DNA of 64,000 nt from Streptomyces natalensis ATCC 27448 (GCF_000935125.1 NZ_JRKI01000029.1:186001-250000); one strand, 5' to 3'. Shown: positions 17,273 to 26,557, counted from the stretch's first letter. The notes: generated by a model from the letters alone, not told the origin. Numbers and translations are program-made.

Positions 17273-18433
17273 TCAGGACGCCGCCGCGGCGAGCCGCCGG
17301 ACGAACGCGTCCGGTCCCGGCATGGCGGCGATCTCCTCCCGCACCTCGGAGCACGCCTGGCGGATCTCCGCGTCACCCAGCGCCCGCTCCACGGCTTCGC
17401 GCAACTCGGCACGGCCGGGGCGGGTCTTCTCCAGGGCCGTGCCGACTCCTCGGCCGAGTACGGCCTGCGCGTTGATCGGCTGATCCGCGGCGTGTGGCAT
17501 CACCACCTGAGGGATACCGAGGGCGAGCGCGGTGAACGTGCTGCCCGAGCCTCCGTGATGGACGACCGCGGCACAGCCCGGCAGAAGCGCGGTGAGCGGA
17601 ACCCAGCCGACCGTCCGGACGCCAGGCGGAAGGGTACGCCCTGCCGGCGGTGTGGCGGAGCCGACGGCGAGGACGACCTCGGCGTCGATGCCGTCCAGGG
17701 CCTCCAGCACGGTGGCCAGGGTCTCGTCCATGCCCAGCTCCGGGAGAACCGATCCCCAGGTCACGCAGATCCGCGGGCGCCGGGGACGGACGAGCAGCCA
17801 GTCGGGTACCACCCCGCCGCCGTTGCACGGCACGAACCGCAGCGGCACACCGGGCTTGGCACCGGGCGGGTGCAGACTCGGCGGGCAGACGTTGGCGGTG
17901 AGCACGGGCGGGGCGGGCGGGTCCGGCAGCATTTTGGAGAGGTCGGGGTGGGGCATGCCGATGCCGATGTGGACGGAGGCGACACCCGCCTGGTCGGCCG
18001 CGGACTGTCCACCGCCGATGAAGGAGGTGAACACCAGCAGGTCCGGCGCCCAGTCACGGATGGCGCGCAGAATCCCGTCGGTCATCTGCCGACCCACCTC
18101 CAGCGCTTCGGAGACGTCGTCGTTCTGGCCGCCCTCGGCCTGGTCCTGGCCACCCTCCGGCCGCGGCGGACGCGTGAACCGCTGCCAGGCGGTCGACAGG
18201 TCGTGGGCCGCCGGCCGGGCGGCCATCGCACGCTCGGCGAGGCGGCGGTAGGCGTGGGCGGCGGTACCGTCCGAGACCTCAACGGCGGCCAGTCCCAGCC
18301 GGGTCGCCATGTCCAGGCTCGGGCCGGTCGCGGCCACCCGCACCTCATGGCCGGCGGACTGCGCCGCCCATGCCGTCGGTACAGCGGGCAACAGATGGCC
18401 GACTCCGGGTGCTGCCACGAAAAGGATGCGCAC
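17273..18433 (-). CDS. Natural-product glycosyltransferase (MGT/UGT type, GT1)
   Basis: 386 residues, GT-B fold. The N-terminal domain begins 'MRILFVAAPGVGHLLPAVPTA' with the acceptor-side His in GVGH. The C-terminal domain has 'ICVTWGSVLPE', 'VRTVGWVPLTALLPGCAAVV' and the donor motif 'HHGGSGSTFTALALGIPQV' (HGGSGST at 293-299), then 'PHAADQPINAQAV'. This is the family that attaches dTDP-deoxysugars to macrolides and aromatics. The GTG start has GGGGAG 6 bp upstream. It points toward the P450, with their ends 101 bp apart. With rmlABCD alongside, the likely donor is dTDP-L-rhamnose or a close relative, and the likely acceptor is a hydroxyl on the diketopiperazine. The acceptor is inference. 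Confidence 0.85.
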   Translation of the reverse strand: MRILFVAAPGVGHLLPAVPTAWAAQSAGHEVRVAATGPSLDMATRLGLAAVEVSDGTAAHAYRRLAERAMAARPAAHDLSTAWQRFTRPPRPEGGQDQAEGGQNDDVSEALEVGRQMTDGILRAIRDWAPDLLVFTSFIGGGQSAADQAGVASVHIGIGMPHPDLSKMLPDPPAPPVLTANVCPPSLHPPGAKPGVPLRFVPCNGGGVVPDWLLVRPRRPRICVTWGSVLPELGMDETLATVLEALDGIDAEVVLAVGSATPPAGRTLPPGVRTVGWVPLTALLPGCAAVVHHGGSGSTFTALALGIPQVVMPHAADQPINAQAVLGRGVGTALEKTRPGRAELREAVERALGDAEIRQACSEVREEIAAMPGPDAFVRRLAAAAS

Positions 18434-18540
18434 GGCGGGCTCCCCTGCGGAGGTGGGCGGCGGTGCCGAGGTGGTCGCGACTATACGGGCGAGGTACGGG
18501 TCGGCAACGCAGCCGCGCCCCCGCACCGGGGAGTTTCACC

Positions 18541-19689
18541 ATGACGCCGACGACCTCGCCGCCCGAGCGGTTGCCGTCCCTGACCGGTCTGCGGTTCGTC
18601 GCCGCCTTCGGGGTGTACCTCTGCCACGCGGTCTTCCTCGGCCTGCGGGGCCGGGCATGGATACCGACCGAACTGCTGGGCCCGCTGGCGGTGTCGCTCT
18701 TCTTCATCCTCAGTGGTTTCGTGCTCACCCGGTTCGCCCGCCCCGGGGACACGGCGCGCGCTTTCTGGCGCCGACGGGTCGTCAAGATCTACCCGAACCA
18801 CCTGACCGCCTTGGTGCTGTTCATGATCTATTTCCTGGTCATCGGCATGGCGGTGCAGCCGTCCGGCTCGGTCCTGTCGCTGGTACCGGGCATTCTCCTG
18901 GTGCATACCTGGCTGCCGAACTACACCCTGATCGGCAGCGGAAACATCGTCTCCTGGTCGCTGGCGTGCGAGGTCTTCTTCTATCTGCTGTTCCCGCTCC
19001 TGCTGACCCTGGTCCGCAAAATCCCACCACGGCGGCTGGCGGCCGCCGCGGTCTGCATGGCGGCGGCCGTGTGGACCGTACCGGTGGTCTCCTACGCGCT
19101 GCACGGCGCGCCGCTGCCCGGATTCCCCTGGCCGGTGCCCCGGGACCAGCTGTGGTTCGCCTACTTCCTGCCGCTCTGCCGTCTGCCGGAGTTCGTCCTC
19201 GGAATCATCCTGGCCACCGGTATGCGGTCCGGTGACCGTAAGCGGCGCACGGGTGTGTGGGCCTCGTCCGCACTGCTACTCGCCTCACTGGTCCTCGGCG
19301 CGACCGTGCTGCCGCCGGTCTTCCTCTTCGCCGCGGTCGGAGTGGTGCCGCTGACACTGCTGATCCGGGCCACCGCCTCGCTGGATCTGCGCGGCGCCCG
19401 GTCGCCGTTGCGGACGCCGGTGATGGTCTTCCTCGGCGAGATCTCGTACGCCTTCTACCTGGTCCACACCCTGGCGCTGCTGGTGGTCGACCACTTCACC
19501 GGTGCCGCCTGGTCCGGCCTGGCCACGGGCGTGCTGGGGCTGCCCGTGGCGCTGCTCATGGCATGGCTGCTGTACGCCCTGGTGGAGCAGCCCTGCATGC
19601 GGCGATTCGCGCGGCGGCGGAGACCCGCTCCCGGCTCCGCGCCTGCGCCGGCCACGGCGGAGTCCGAGGAGCCCGGGAAGGCGGTGTGA
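18541..19689 (+). CDS. Membrane O-acyltransferase (acyltransferase-3, OafA/YrhL type)
   Basis: 382 residues with about ten hydrophobic segments. Family landmarks: 'LPSLTGLRFVAAFGVYLCH' (His in the first membrane segment), 'GPLAVSLFFILSGFVLTRFA', 'RRRVVKIYPNHL', and 'IVSWSLACEVFFYLLFP'. In related antibiotic clusters such enzymes acylate a sugar hydroxyl on macrolides, and elsewhere they acylate surface polysaccharides. The ATG start at 18541 has GGGGAG upstream. It diverges from the glycosyltransferase across a 107-bp gap. Placement suggests acylation of the attached deoxysugar, but a role on cell-surface glycan is possible. Confidence 0.85.
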   Translation: MTPTTSPPERLPSLTGLRFVAAFGVYLCHAVFLGLRGRAWIPTELLGPLAVSLFFILSGFVLTRFARPGDTARAFWRRRVVKIYPNHLTALVLFMIYFLVIGMAVQPSGSVLSLVPGILLVHTWLPNYTLIGSGNIVSWSLACEVFFYLLFPLLLTLVRKIPPRRLAAAAVCMAAAVWTVPVVSYALHGAPLPGFPWPVPRDQLWFAYFLPLCRLPEFVLGIILATGMRSGDRKRRTGVWASSALLLASLVLGATVLPPVFLFAAVGVVPLTLLIRATASLDLRGARSPLRTPVMVFLGEISYAFYLVHTLALLVVDHFTGAAWSGLATGVLGLPVALLMAWLLYALVEQPCMRRFARRRRPAPGSAPAPATAESEEPGKAV

Positions 19690-19899
19690 GTCGGGGGGCG
19701 AGGAGGACGCACGGCCCCGGGCCCTCTCGTCGATGCTCCGCGACGCCGTGTACACCGTCTCCCTGGCCGTCCTCGCCGCCGGAGGGTTCGAGGACCGCGC
19801 GGCCCGTGAGGCTGCTGACGGCCCGGCTGCCCGACGTGAGGGCCGCCTTCTCGTCCCACCGGCCCAGTAGCGCGCGTACGTATCGCCACCGACAGGACC

Positions 19900-20030
19900 G
19901 GGGCGCATCACCGAGCAACGGTCGGCGGAACCTCTGAAGCCGGCCAGGCGGTTCTTCGATCTGCCCGAGGAACGGCGGCTCGCGGTGGAGAGCATCCCGC
20001 CCGCCGCCGCGGACCGTGGTCCCCAGGCCC
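19900..20030 (+). pseudogene. Fragment resembling an isopenicillin-N-synthase-like 2-oxoglutarate/Fe(II) oxygenase
   Basis: One frame reads 'AEPLKPARRFFDLPEERRLA', then 'VESIPPAAADRG'. This resembles the N-terminal 'ARRFFxLPxEEKLxV' segment of IPNS-like dioxygenases. Nothing upstream or downstream extends it and no HxD iron motif is present. It is a short remnant between the acyltransferase and the anti-sigma-like gene. Family call is tentative. Confidence 0.35.
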
Positions 20031-20065
20031 GGCACGCGCTGGGGCCGGGCCGGGATGAACCCTGC

Positions 20066-20485
20066 TCACGCTGCAAGGAACTCCGCCCACCGTGTGACAC
20101 CGGTCTCGTGGACCCGCGTGCCGCACTCGGCCGCCAGGGTGGTGACGATGCCGAGCCCACGGCCGTGCTCGTCCATGGGCTGGGCGGACAACCGGCCGGT
20201 GGACACGGGCCCCGCGTCGGTGACCTCGACGCGCAGGGCGCTGCGCCCGCCGACCCCGAGCCGTGACAGCCGCAGCGCCGCCGGCGGCAGGGCGTGGACG
20301 ACCGCGTTGGTGATCAGCTCCGAGATCACGAGGAGCGCGTCCTCGGCGAGGTCCGGGGTCAGGTCCCAGTCGGCCAGGACCGTACGCATCCGCCGGCGTA
20401 CGACCGAGACGGCCTCGGGGATGTGTGGCAGCGGACAGACATGCTCGGCCACCTCCCGGAACACCACTTCAAGCTGTGCTGTCAT
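20066..20485 (-). CDS. RsbW-like ATP-binding protein (HATPase, anti-sigma type)
   Basis: 139 residues. Single GHKL ATPase domain: 'DALLVISELITNAVVHA' is the N-box with its ExxxN metal site, 'RVEVTDAGPVS' is the G1 region, and 'DEHGRGLGIVTTLAAECGTRV' is the G2 region. Streptomyces encode dozens of these small kinases, many paired with anti-sigma antagonists or orphan. ATG 20485 has a strong GGAGGAGG site 6 bp upstream, and the longer frame lacks one. It diverges from the IclR gene. Partner unknown. Confidence 0.85.
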   Translation of the reverse strand: MTAQLEVVFREVAEHVCPLPHIPEAVSVVRRRMRTVLADWDLTPDLAEDALLVISELITNAVVHALPPAALRLSRLGVGGRSALRVEVTDAGPVSTGRLSAQPMDEHGRGLGIVTTLAAECGTRVHETGVTRWAEFLAA

Positions 20486-20648
20486 GCCGCCTCCTCCGAG
20501 GCCCGCTACCGGCTGAACACCGGTCTTGAGGGCGACGCTATGGGCGACGGCGGAGGCGGTCAATGAACACCGGTCGGCATTACCGAACGCCTGTCTGCGG
20601 CAAGCCGTCCCTCCCGGCAGATGCCGACCGCGGGACTACGATGGCCTC

Positions 20649-21416
20649 ATGGCCGGCCCGGTCCAGTCGATCGAACGGGCGGCGGCAATCCTGCGTCTGC
20701 TCGCCAGCGGGCCCCGTCGGCTCGGACTGGGTGAGGTGGCCGCCTCGCTCGGACTGGCGAAGGGCACCACCCACGGCATTCTGCGCACCCTGCAGAACAT
20801 CGACTTCGTCGAGCAGGACCCGGCGACCGGGAAGTACCAGCTCGGGGCCGCGCTGCTGCACCTGGGCACCAGTTACCTCGATGTGAACGAGCTGCGGTCC
20901 CGCTCCATCAACTGGGCCGACGCCCTGGCCGCCCGCAGCGGGGAGGCGGTCCGCCTGGGCACGCCCCTGGAGGGCAAGGTGCTCATAGTCCACCATGTCT
21001 TCCGCCCCGACGACACCTTCCAGACCCTGGAAGTGGGCTCACTGCTCCCCCTGCACGCCTCCTCGCTCGGCAAGGTGCTGCTGGCCTTCGGCAGCGTGCC
21101 CCTGGAACCGGCCGTGGAGGCCGGGCTGGAGGCGTACACCCGGCACACCCTGGCCGCCCCGGAGAACCTCACCCTGGCGCTCACCGAGGTCCGGGAGCTC
21201 GGGTGGGCTGCCGAAGTACAAGAGATGATCACGGGCGAGGCCGGTATCGCCGCGCCGATCCGGGGCCACGGTGGACTCGTGGTGGGCGCCATCGGCGTCT
21301 CCGGCACGATCGAGCGGATCTGCGACTCCAAAGGGATCCCGCTGCCGGCCATGGTGACCCAGGTCCGGCACGCCGCGCGGGCGATCTCCAGAGATCTGGG
21401 GGCCGCCCGCTGGTGA
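20649..21416 (+). CDS. IclR-family transcriptional regulator, GylR-like
   Basis: 255 residues. The winged HTH occupies about residues 1-65 ('[42 protein letters not shown]'), with the effector-binding IclR domain after it ('[15 protein letters not shown]', '[22 protein letters not shown]'). The next gene, 37 bp downstream on the same strand, is glycerol kinase. In Streptomyces the IclR protein GylR represses the glycerol operon, so this is the obvious role, with glycerol-3-phosphate as the known inducer there. Confidence 0.85.
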   Translation: MAGPVQSIERAAAILRLLASGPRRLGLGEVAASLGLAKGTTHGILRTLQNIDFVEQDPATGKYQLGAALLHLGTSYLDVNELRSRSINWADALAARSGEAVRLGTPLEGKVLIVHHVFRPDDTFQTLEVGSLLPLHASSLGKVLLAFGSVPLEPAVEAGLEAYTRHTLAAPENLTLALTEVRELGWAAEVQEMITGEAGIAAPIRGHGGLVVGAIGVSGTIERICDSKGIPLPAMVTQVRHAARAISRDLGAARW

Positions 21417-21453
21417 GCCCCGCCGCCGTCCTTACCGCAACGGAAGGCTGATC

Positions 21454-22968
21454 ATGGTTGAGCGGTATGTGATGTCCATCGACCAGGGCACCACCTCCAC
21501 CCGATGCATCCTTTTCGACCACGGGGGTCGGCTGGTGTCGGTCGCCCAGCAGGAGCACGAGCAGCACTTCCCCCGGCCCGGATGGGTCGAGCACGACGCC
21601 GTCGAGATCTGGCACACCTTGCAGCGCGTGGTACCGCAGGCGCTCTCGCACGCCGATGTCAGCCCCGATGAGGTCGCCGCCATCGGGATCGCCAACCAGC
21701 GCGAGACGACCGTGCTGTGGGACCGGCGTACGGGCACCCCGCTGGGCAGGGCGATCGTCTGGCAGGACACCCGAACCGCCCCGCTGGTCGAGGACCTCAG
21801 AAACCGGCCCGGGGACGAGTTCTTCCTCCGGCGCTGCTGCCTGCCGCCCTCCACATACTTCTCCGCCCCCCGCATCCGCTGGCTGTTCGACCACGTCGAC
21901 GGGCTGCGGCAGCGCGCCGAGGACGGCGAGGTGCTGTTCGGCACGATGGAGAGCTGGCTGATCTGGAACCTCACCGGCGGACCGGCCGGCGGCCTGCACA
22001 TCACCGACGTCACCAACGCCAGCCGCACCATGCTGATGAACATCAGCACCCTCGACTGGGACGAGGAGCTGCTGGAGTTCTTCGGCGTCCCGCGCCAGAT
22101 GCTCCCGGAGATCCACTCCTCGGCCGAGACCTATGGAGCCGCCCGCACCGTCCTGCCGGGCGTCCGTATCACCGCGGCACTCGGCGATCAGCAGGCGGCG
22201 CTGTTCGGACAGACCTGTTTCGCCCCCGGGGAGGCGAAGTGCACCTACGGAACCGGCAGCTTCCTGCTGCTCAACACCGGGACCGATCTCGTACGGTCCC
22301 GGCACGGACTGCTCACCACCGTCGCCTACAAGATCGAGGGCCAGCCCGCGGTCTATGCACTTGAAGGCCCGATCGCCGTCACCGGAGCGTTGGTCCAGTG
22401 GTTCCGCGACCGGCTGGGGCTGATCAGCACCGCCCCCGAGATCGAGACCCTCGCGCGCAGCGTCGAGGACAACGGAGGCTGCTACATCGTCCCGGCGTTC
22501 TCCGGCCTGTACGCGCCGCGCTGGCGCAGCGACGCCCGTGGTGTCATCGTCGGGCTCACCTCGTACATCACCAAGGGGCATCTGGCCCGAGCCGTACTGG
22601 AGGCCACCGGCTGGCAGACCCGGGAGGTGGTGGACGCCATGAACGCCGACTTCTCGCTTGCGTTGAAGGTGCTCAAGGTGGACGGCGGCATGACGTCCGA
22701 CAACCTGCTCATGCAGTTCCTGGCCGACGCGCTCGACGTGCCCGTGGTGCGCCCCATGGCCGTCGAGACGGTTTCCCTGGGCGCCGCGTACGCCGCTGGG
22801 CTCGCCGCCGGCTACTGGCCCGACCTGGAGGTCCTGCGCCGCAACTGGCACCGGGCCGCTCAATGGCTGCCGGACATGTCCCCCGAGCGGCGGCAGTCGG
22901 AGTACGAGAACTGGAAGCGGGCGGTCGAGCGCTCGCTCGGCTGGATCGCGCCGCCGAGCCCGCCCTGA
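21454..22968 (+). CDS. glpK: Glycerol kinase
   Basis: 504 residues, full length for the FGGY family. It phosphorylates glycerol to sn-glycerol-3-phosphate in the cytoplasm. Signatures: '[17 protein letters not shown]' (phosphate-1 loop), '[16 protein letters not shown]', 'IVWQDTRTA', '[15 protein letters not shown]', '[15 protein letters not shown]' and '[15 protein letters not shown]'. GGAAGG lies upstream of ATG 21454. It follows the IclR/GylR-like gene. Unusually, no glycerol facilitator or glycerol-3-phosphate dehydrogenase gene adjoins it, so this may be a second copy outside the main gyl operon. Confidence 0.95.
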   Translation: MVERYVMSIDQGTTSTRCILFDHGGRLVSVAQQEHEQHFPRPGWVEHDAVEIWHTLQRVVPQALSHADVSPDEVAAIGIANQRETTVLWDRRTGTPLGRAIVWQDTRTAPLVEDLRNRPGDEFFLRRCCLPPSTYFSAPRIRWLFDHVDGLRQRAEDGEVLFGTMESWLIWNLTGGPAGGLHITDVTNASRTMLMNISTLDWDEELLEFFGVPRQMLPEIHSSAETYGAARTVLPGVRITAALGDQQAALFGQTCFAPGEAKCTYGTGSFLLLNTGTDLVRSRHGLLTTVAYKIEGQPAVYALEGPIAVTGALVQWFRDRLGLISTAPEIETLARSVEDNGGCYIVPAFSGLYAPRWRSDARGVIVGLTSYITKGHLARAVLEATGWQTREVVDAMNADFSLALKVLKVDGGMTSDNLLMQFLADALDVPVVRPMAVETVSLGAAYAAGLAAGYWPDLEVLRRNWHRAAQWLPDMSPERRQSEYENWKRAVERSLGWIAPPSPP

Positions 22969-23087
22969 CGGCGCGCCCTCGTACGCGCCGAAGTGCCCAG
23001 GCGCAGGGCCGCATCGCCTACGGCTGGGTCCGCAAGGGCGAGTGCAAGGGGCAGCCAGCTCCTTGGCAACCCACCGATCCGTAGGCG

Positions 23088-23121
23088 GTGTCGGCGTACG
23101 CCTGGGGTGTCGGCGTACGCC
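23088..23121. repeat. Two direct copies of a 15-bp repeat
   Basis: GTGTCGGCGTACGCC at 23088-23102 and 23107-23121, between the convergent glpK and lysR genes. The rest of the 160-bp gap holds a possible transposase scrap too short to assign. Confidence 0.7.
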
Positions 23122-23130
23122 TTGACTTCC

Positions 23131-24084
23131 TCAGTTGCGTACGGATGAGTGGGGTCGGTTGGTGGTGTGTGGGGGGCAGGGGGCGTCCATTGCCGCTGCT
23201 TGTTCCTGGAGGGCCTGCATCAGGGTGCTGACCTGGGGGTGGTTTCGGCGGTGGATCGTGGCAACGCCGATGTGCCGGGTCGGAGTCGGCGGTGTGATCG
23301 GGATGGTGCGTAGTCCTGGGATCGGCGGGGTCTGCGCGATGGAGGGGATCAGCGAGATCCCCGTGCCCGCGGCGACGAGGGAGCGGGCGAAGAAGTAGTC
23401 GGTCGTGGTGCCGCGCACCTCGGGGTCGAAGCCGGCGTGTTCGGCGTAGCGGCGCAGGTAGGTCTCGGACTTGAGGCAGCCGAGTACCCAGGGCTCGGCG
23501 GCCAGTTCGGTGATGTCGAGCGCCCGGCGGCCGGCCAGGGGATGTGTCTCGGGCAGGACAACGTGCAGGGGGTCCTCCATGAGGGCCGTCCACACCAGGC
23601 TGGAACTCCGGCCGGGCCGGCCGGGCAGCGGGCCGTCGAAGTGGTAGGCGAGGGCGAGGTCTACGGCGCCTTGGCGGACCAGCGGCAGGCTGTCTTCGGG
23701 TTCGGCCTCCCGCACGTGGACGACGGTGTCGGGATGGGTGGTGGTGAGGCGGGCGAGTGCGCCGGGCAGCAGGAGCCTTCCTCCGCTGGTGAAGGTGGCG
23801 ATGGTGAGCTGGGAGCGGCCGCTGCCGAGCCGGTCGACCTGCTGCTGGGCGTGTGCGAGTTCCGCGGCGACCGATTCGGCGGCCCCGACCATGATCCGGC
23901 CGGCCGGGGTGAGGGTGACGCCGCGGGTGCTGCGCGCCACGACCTGGGCGCCGAGGCTGCGTTCCAGGGCGGCGATGTGCTGGGAGATGGCGGAGGGGGT
24001 GAGGTGGAGTGCCTGCGCTGCCTGGTTGAAGCTGCCGTGTTCCGCCACCGTCCGCAGGACACGCAGTCGCTGTACATCGATCAA
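23131..24084 (-). CDS. LysR-family transcriptional regulator
   Basis: 317 residues. HTH at residues 1-60 ('QRLRVLRTVAEHGSFNQAAQALHLTPSAISQHIAALERSLG' region), then the substrate-binding domain ('TIATFTSGGRLLLPGALARL', 'DLALAYHFDG', 'ARSLVAAGTGISLIPSIA'). TTG start at 24084 with AAGGA upstream. It is divergent from an epimerase/aldo-keto reductase pair across 70 bp, the standard layout for a LysR protein controlling its neighbours. Effector unknown. Confidence 0.9.
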   Translation of the reverse strand: MIDVQRLRVLRTVAEHGSFNQAAQALHLTPSAISQHIAALERSLGAQVVARSTRGVTLTPAGRIMVGAAESVAAELAHAQQQVDRLGSGRSQLTIATFTSGGRLLLPGALARLTTTHPDTVVHVREAEPEDSLPLVRQGAVDLALAYHFDGPLPGRPGRSSSLVWTALMEDPLHVVLPETHPLAGRRALDITELAAEPWVLGCLKSETYLRRYAEHAGFDPEVRGTTTDYFFARSLVAAGTGISLIPSIAQTPPIPGLRTIPITPPTPTRHIGVATIHRRNHPQVSTLMQALQEQAAAMDAPCPPHTTNRPHSSVRN

Positions 24085-24154
24085 CAGTATTCCTTAATGC
24101 GTATCCAGTAAGTGGGCACTTCTGCTGATGATGGCAGGTGTCCAGGATGGGGGC
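24085..24154. promoter_or_regulatory. LysR/epimerase divergent control region
   Basis: About 70 bp between opposite starts. It contains AT-richer sequence (ATTCCTTAATGCGTATCC) unlike its surroundings, where the promoters and a T-N11-A LysR site are expected. The exact site is not assigned. Confidence 0.45.
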
Positions 24155-25096
24155 ATGCACAAGATCTGCGTTATCGGCGGAAGCCGTTACTTCGGCAAGC
24201 TCCTGGTGAAGCTTCTGCAAGCGGCCGGCCACCAGGTCACGGTCATCAACCGCGGCTCGACCCCGCCGCCGGCCGGCGTCGAGCACGTCGTCGTCGACCG
24301 CAACGACGAGGCCGCCCTGAGCGCTGCGCTTGGCCCGGCCACCTTCGACGTGGTCATCGATCAGGTCTGCTACACCCCGGTACAGGCCGCGATCGCCGCC
24401 GGCGCTTTCCGCGGCCGCACCCCGCGCTACGTCATGACCTCCACCATCGAGGTCTACGACCCGGCAACCGCCGCGCTGGCCACCGTTCCGCACGGCACAC
24501 CGGTGCCGGAGGAGAGTGTGGACCCGGCCACCTGGCTCGTGGCCATGGACCTGCCCTGGCACGACACGGCATACCTTCAGGCTCACTACGCCGAAGGCAA
24601 GCGCCAGGCCGAGGCCGTCTTCACCCAGCACCAGGGGTTCGACTTCGCCGCCGTGCGCAGCGCCCATGTGCTCGGTGGCGGCACGGCGGAGTTCACCGGC
24701 CGGCTGGCGCACTATGTCGAGCGCATCACCCACGGCAGGGAGATCGCCGTGCACTCCGAGGCGCTGCCCACGGTCTTCATCCACTACCAGGAGCTGGCGG
24801 ACCTGCTGGGGTGGGCGGCCACCACCACCGACGCCATCGGCCCCGTCAACGCCTGCTCCGACGGCCCGCTCGACGTGTACGAGCTGGGGGCCGTGATCGC
24901 CGCACGGGCCGGCCGGGAGCCCGTCTACCGCAGTGTCGCCGCGGGCGAGCCGGCCTCGCCGTTCTCCTTCGACCGTCACTACGCCATGAGCAACGCCCGC
25001 GCGAAGAACCTGGGCTTCTCCTTCTCCCACACCACCGACTGGCTGCCCGGCGCCGTCGCCGAAGCACTCAACACCATCCCCGCCACCACCGCCTGA
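24155..25096 (+). CDS. NAD(P)-dependent epimerase/reductase (extended SDR)
   Basis: 313 residues from ATG 24155 (GATGGGGG just upstream). N-terminal Rossmann motif 'VIGGSRYFGKLLVKLL', an atypical SDR loop GGSRYFG rather than GxxGxxG. Further landmarks are 'MTSTIEVYDP' and 'YAEGKRQAEAVF' (Tyr and Lys, one residue off the classic YxxxK spacing context). Similar proteins are annotated as NAD-dependent epimerases or isoflavone-reductase-like, with substrates mostly unknown. It is followed 16 bp later by the aldo/keto reductase and is divergent from lysR, so the pair probably acts on one small metabolite. Confidence 0.75.
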   Translation: MHKICVIGGSRYFGKLLVKLLQAAGHQVTVINRGSTPPPAGVEHVVVDRNDEAALSAALGPATFDVVIDQVCYTPVQAAIAAGAFRGRTPRYVMTSTIEVYDPATAALATVPHGTPVPEESVDPATWLVAMDLPWHDTAYLQAHYAEGKRQAEAVFTQHQGFDFAAVRSAHVLGGGTAEFTGRLAHYVERITHGREIAVHSEALPTVFIHYQELADLLGWAATTTDAIGPVNACSDGPLDVYELGAVIAARAGREPVYRSVAAGEPASPFSFDRHYAMSNARAKNLGFSFSHTTDWLPGAVAEALNTIPATTA

Positions 25097-25112
25097 GGAG
25101 CAGTCACCCACC

Positions 25113-26003
25113 ATGCAGTACCGCACGATGGGAAACACCACCGTCAGCGCCGTCGGCCTGGGCGCCATGCCGCTGTCCATCGAGCACCGCCCGGACGAAC
25201 CACAGGCGATTGCCACCATCCACGCCGCGCTGGACGCCGGGATCACGCTCATCGACACGGCCGACAGCTACCACTGGCACGCCGGCGAAGCCGGTCACAA
25301 CGAACTTCTGGTCGCCCGCGCCCTGGCCCGCTACGGCCGGGACACCTCTCATGTCCTCGTCGCCACCAAGGGCGGCCGTGGCCGCCCCGGCGACGGCAGC
25401 TGGACCGTCACCGCCACCCCCGCCCACCTCAAGAGCGCCGCCGAAGCATCCCGTAAACGCCTGGGCGTGGAGGCCATCGGCCTGTACCAGCTGCACAAGC
25501 CGGATCCGGCCGTGCCCTGGGCGGAGTCAGTGGGCGCGCTGCGCGAGCTCCTCGACGCCGGCACCATCCGCGCCGCCGGGATCTCCAACGTCACCACCGG
25601 CCAGATCCGCCAGGCCCACGCGATCCTCGGCAACGACCTCGTCTCCGTGCAGAACCAGTACTCGCCCGCCGTGCGCGACAGCGAGCCCGAGCTGCGGCTG
25701 AGTACGCAGCTGAGGCTGGCCTTCCTGCCCTGGAGTCCGCTGGGCGGCATCTCCCGCAGCTCCCTCGACGGACCGTCCGGTCCAACCTCTGCGAGCACCG
25801 CATTCCACCGCATCGCGGCCGCGCACGGCGCCAGCCCGCAGCAGATCGCCCTGGCCTGGCTGCTGACCCGTTCCCCGACGGTGATCCCGGTACCGGGCGC
25901 CAGCCGCCCGGCCTCCATCCAGGACTCCGCCAGAGCGGTGGAGCTCAAGCTCAGCGAGGAGGAGCAGGCACAGTTGGCAGACGCACTGCCACTGTCCGGC
26001 TGA
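25113..26003 (+). CDS. Aldo/keto reductase
   Basis: 296 residues, (beta/alpha)8 NADPH reductase. Landmarks: 'TMGNTTVSAVGLGAMPLS', 'GITLIDTADSYHWHAG' (catalytic Asp and Tyr), 'VLVATKGGRG' (Lys), 'GLYQLHKPDP' (His region), 'GISNVT', and C-terminal 'TVIPVPGASRPASIQDSARAV' for cofactor binding. GAGGAG precedes the start. Second gene of the LysR-linked pair. Confidence 0.9.
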   Translation: MQYRTMGNTTVSAVGLGAMPLSIEHRPDEPQAIATIHAALDAGITLIDTADSYHWHAGEAGHNELLVARALARYGRDTSHVLVATKGGRGRPGDGSWTVTATPAHLKSAAEASRKRLGVEAIGLYQLHKPDPAVPWAESVGALRELLDAGTIRAAGISNVTTGQIRQAHAILGNDLVSVQNQYSPAVRDSEPELRLSTQLRLAFLPWSPLGGISRSSLDGPSGPTSASTAFHRIAAAHGASPQQIALAWLLTRSPTVIPVPGASRPASIQDSARAVELKLSEEEQAQLADALPLSG

Positions 26004-26248
26004 GCCGGCCCACTCGTCGGCCGCTGTGACACATGAGCGCGGCGCTCGACCGCTAAAGGTGAGCACCGCCGCACGGCATGGGGCGGGCCGCGGATCCGGC
26101 CGTCGGCAGGACGGACTGCCTCCACGCTCGTCGAACGGCACCTGCCCGACCAGCCCCGCGAGCCACGACGATCCGGGGAGGCACCGCAGGTGTACTGATC
26201 ACGAGCGCTGCACTCGCCCAAGCATCACGCTGCTACAAGTCGAGCTAC
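26004..26248. other. Convergent gap
   Basis: Between the reductase and the small leftward gene. I see a weak GAGCGC/GCGCTC hairpin near 26035 and nothing else. Confidence 0.35.
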
Positions 26249-26557
26249 CTACTCCACCGCGTACAGCAGCCTGTACTCAGCCCCGTCCGCCCTGAAGCGC
26301 AGACTGCGCTCACCAGGCGTATCCGTGATCCGCTGCTCCCCGAGCTCGCCATCCCCACCCGAGGCGCCGAGCTCCCCAAGAGAGACAGCAATCGTCCCCG
26401 TGAAGTCGCAGTCGTACTTGACGGTGAACATCCGGTCCCCCAGCACCGTTCCATTCCACACCGTGCCGCGGTCCTGGACAATGAGCCTCGGCTCATCGAA
26501 GCCGCTCCAGCCCTCAGTCGTGACGCACTTGAGCTTCTCCAGATACAGCCTGGCCAT
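26249..26557 (-). CDS. Small unknown protein, probably beta-sheet
   Basis: 102 residues from ATG 26557 with AGGGGAA 5 bp upstream. No signal peptide or membrane segment. The pattern 'ARLYLEKLKCVTTEGWSG', then 'DEPRLIVQDRGTVWNGTVL' and a C-terminal 'LRFRADGAEYRLLYAVE' recalls short Streptomyces proteins of alternating strands with no assigned role. One Cys. Transcribed alone. Confidence 0.6.
   Translation of the reverse strand: MARLYLEKLKCVTTEGWSGFDEPRLIVQDRGTVWNGTVLGDRMFTVKYDCDFTGTIAVSLGELGASGGDGELGEQRITDTPGERSLRFRADGAEYRLLYAVE

Noticed and set aside
22985-23084. Possible IS630-like transposase scrap after glpK (AYGWVRKGE)
   Set aside because: Too short and too weak a match to call. It could be chance.
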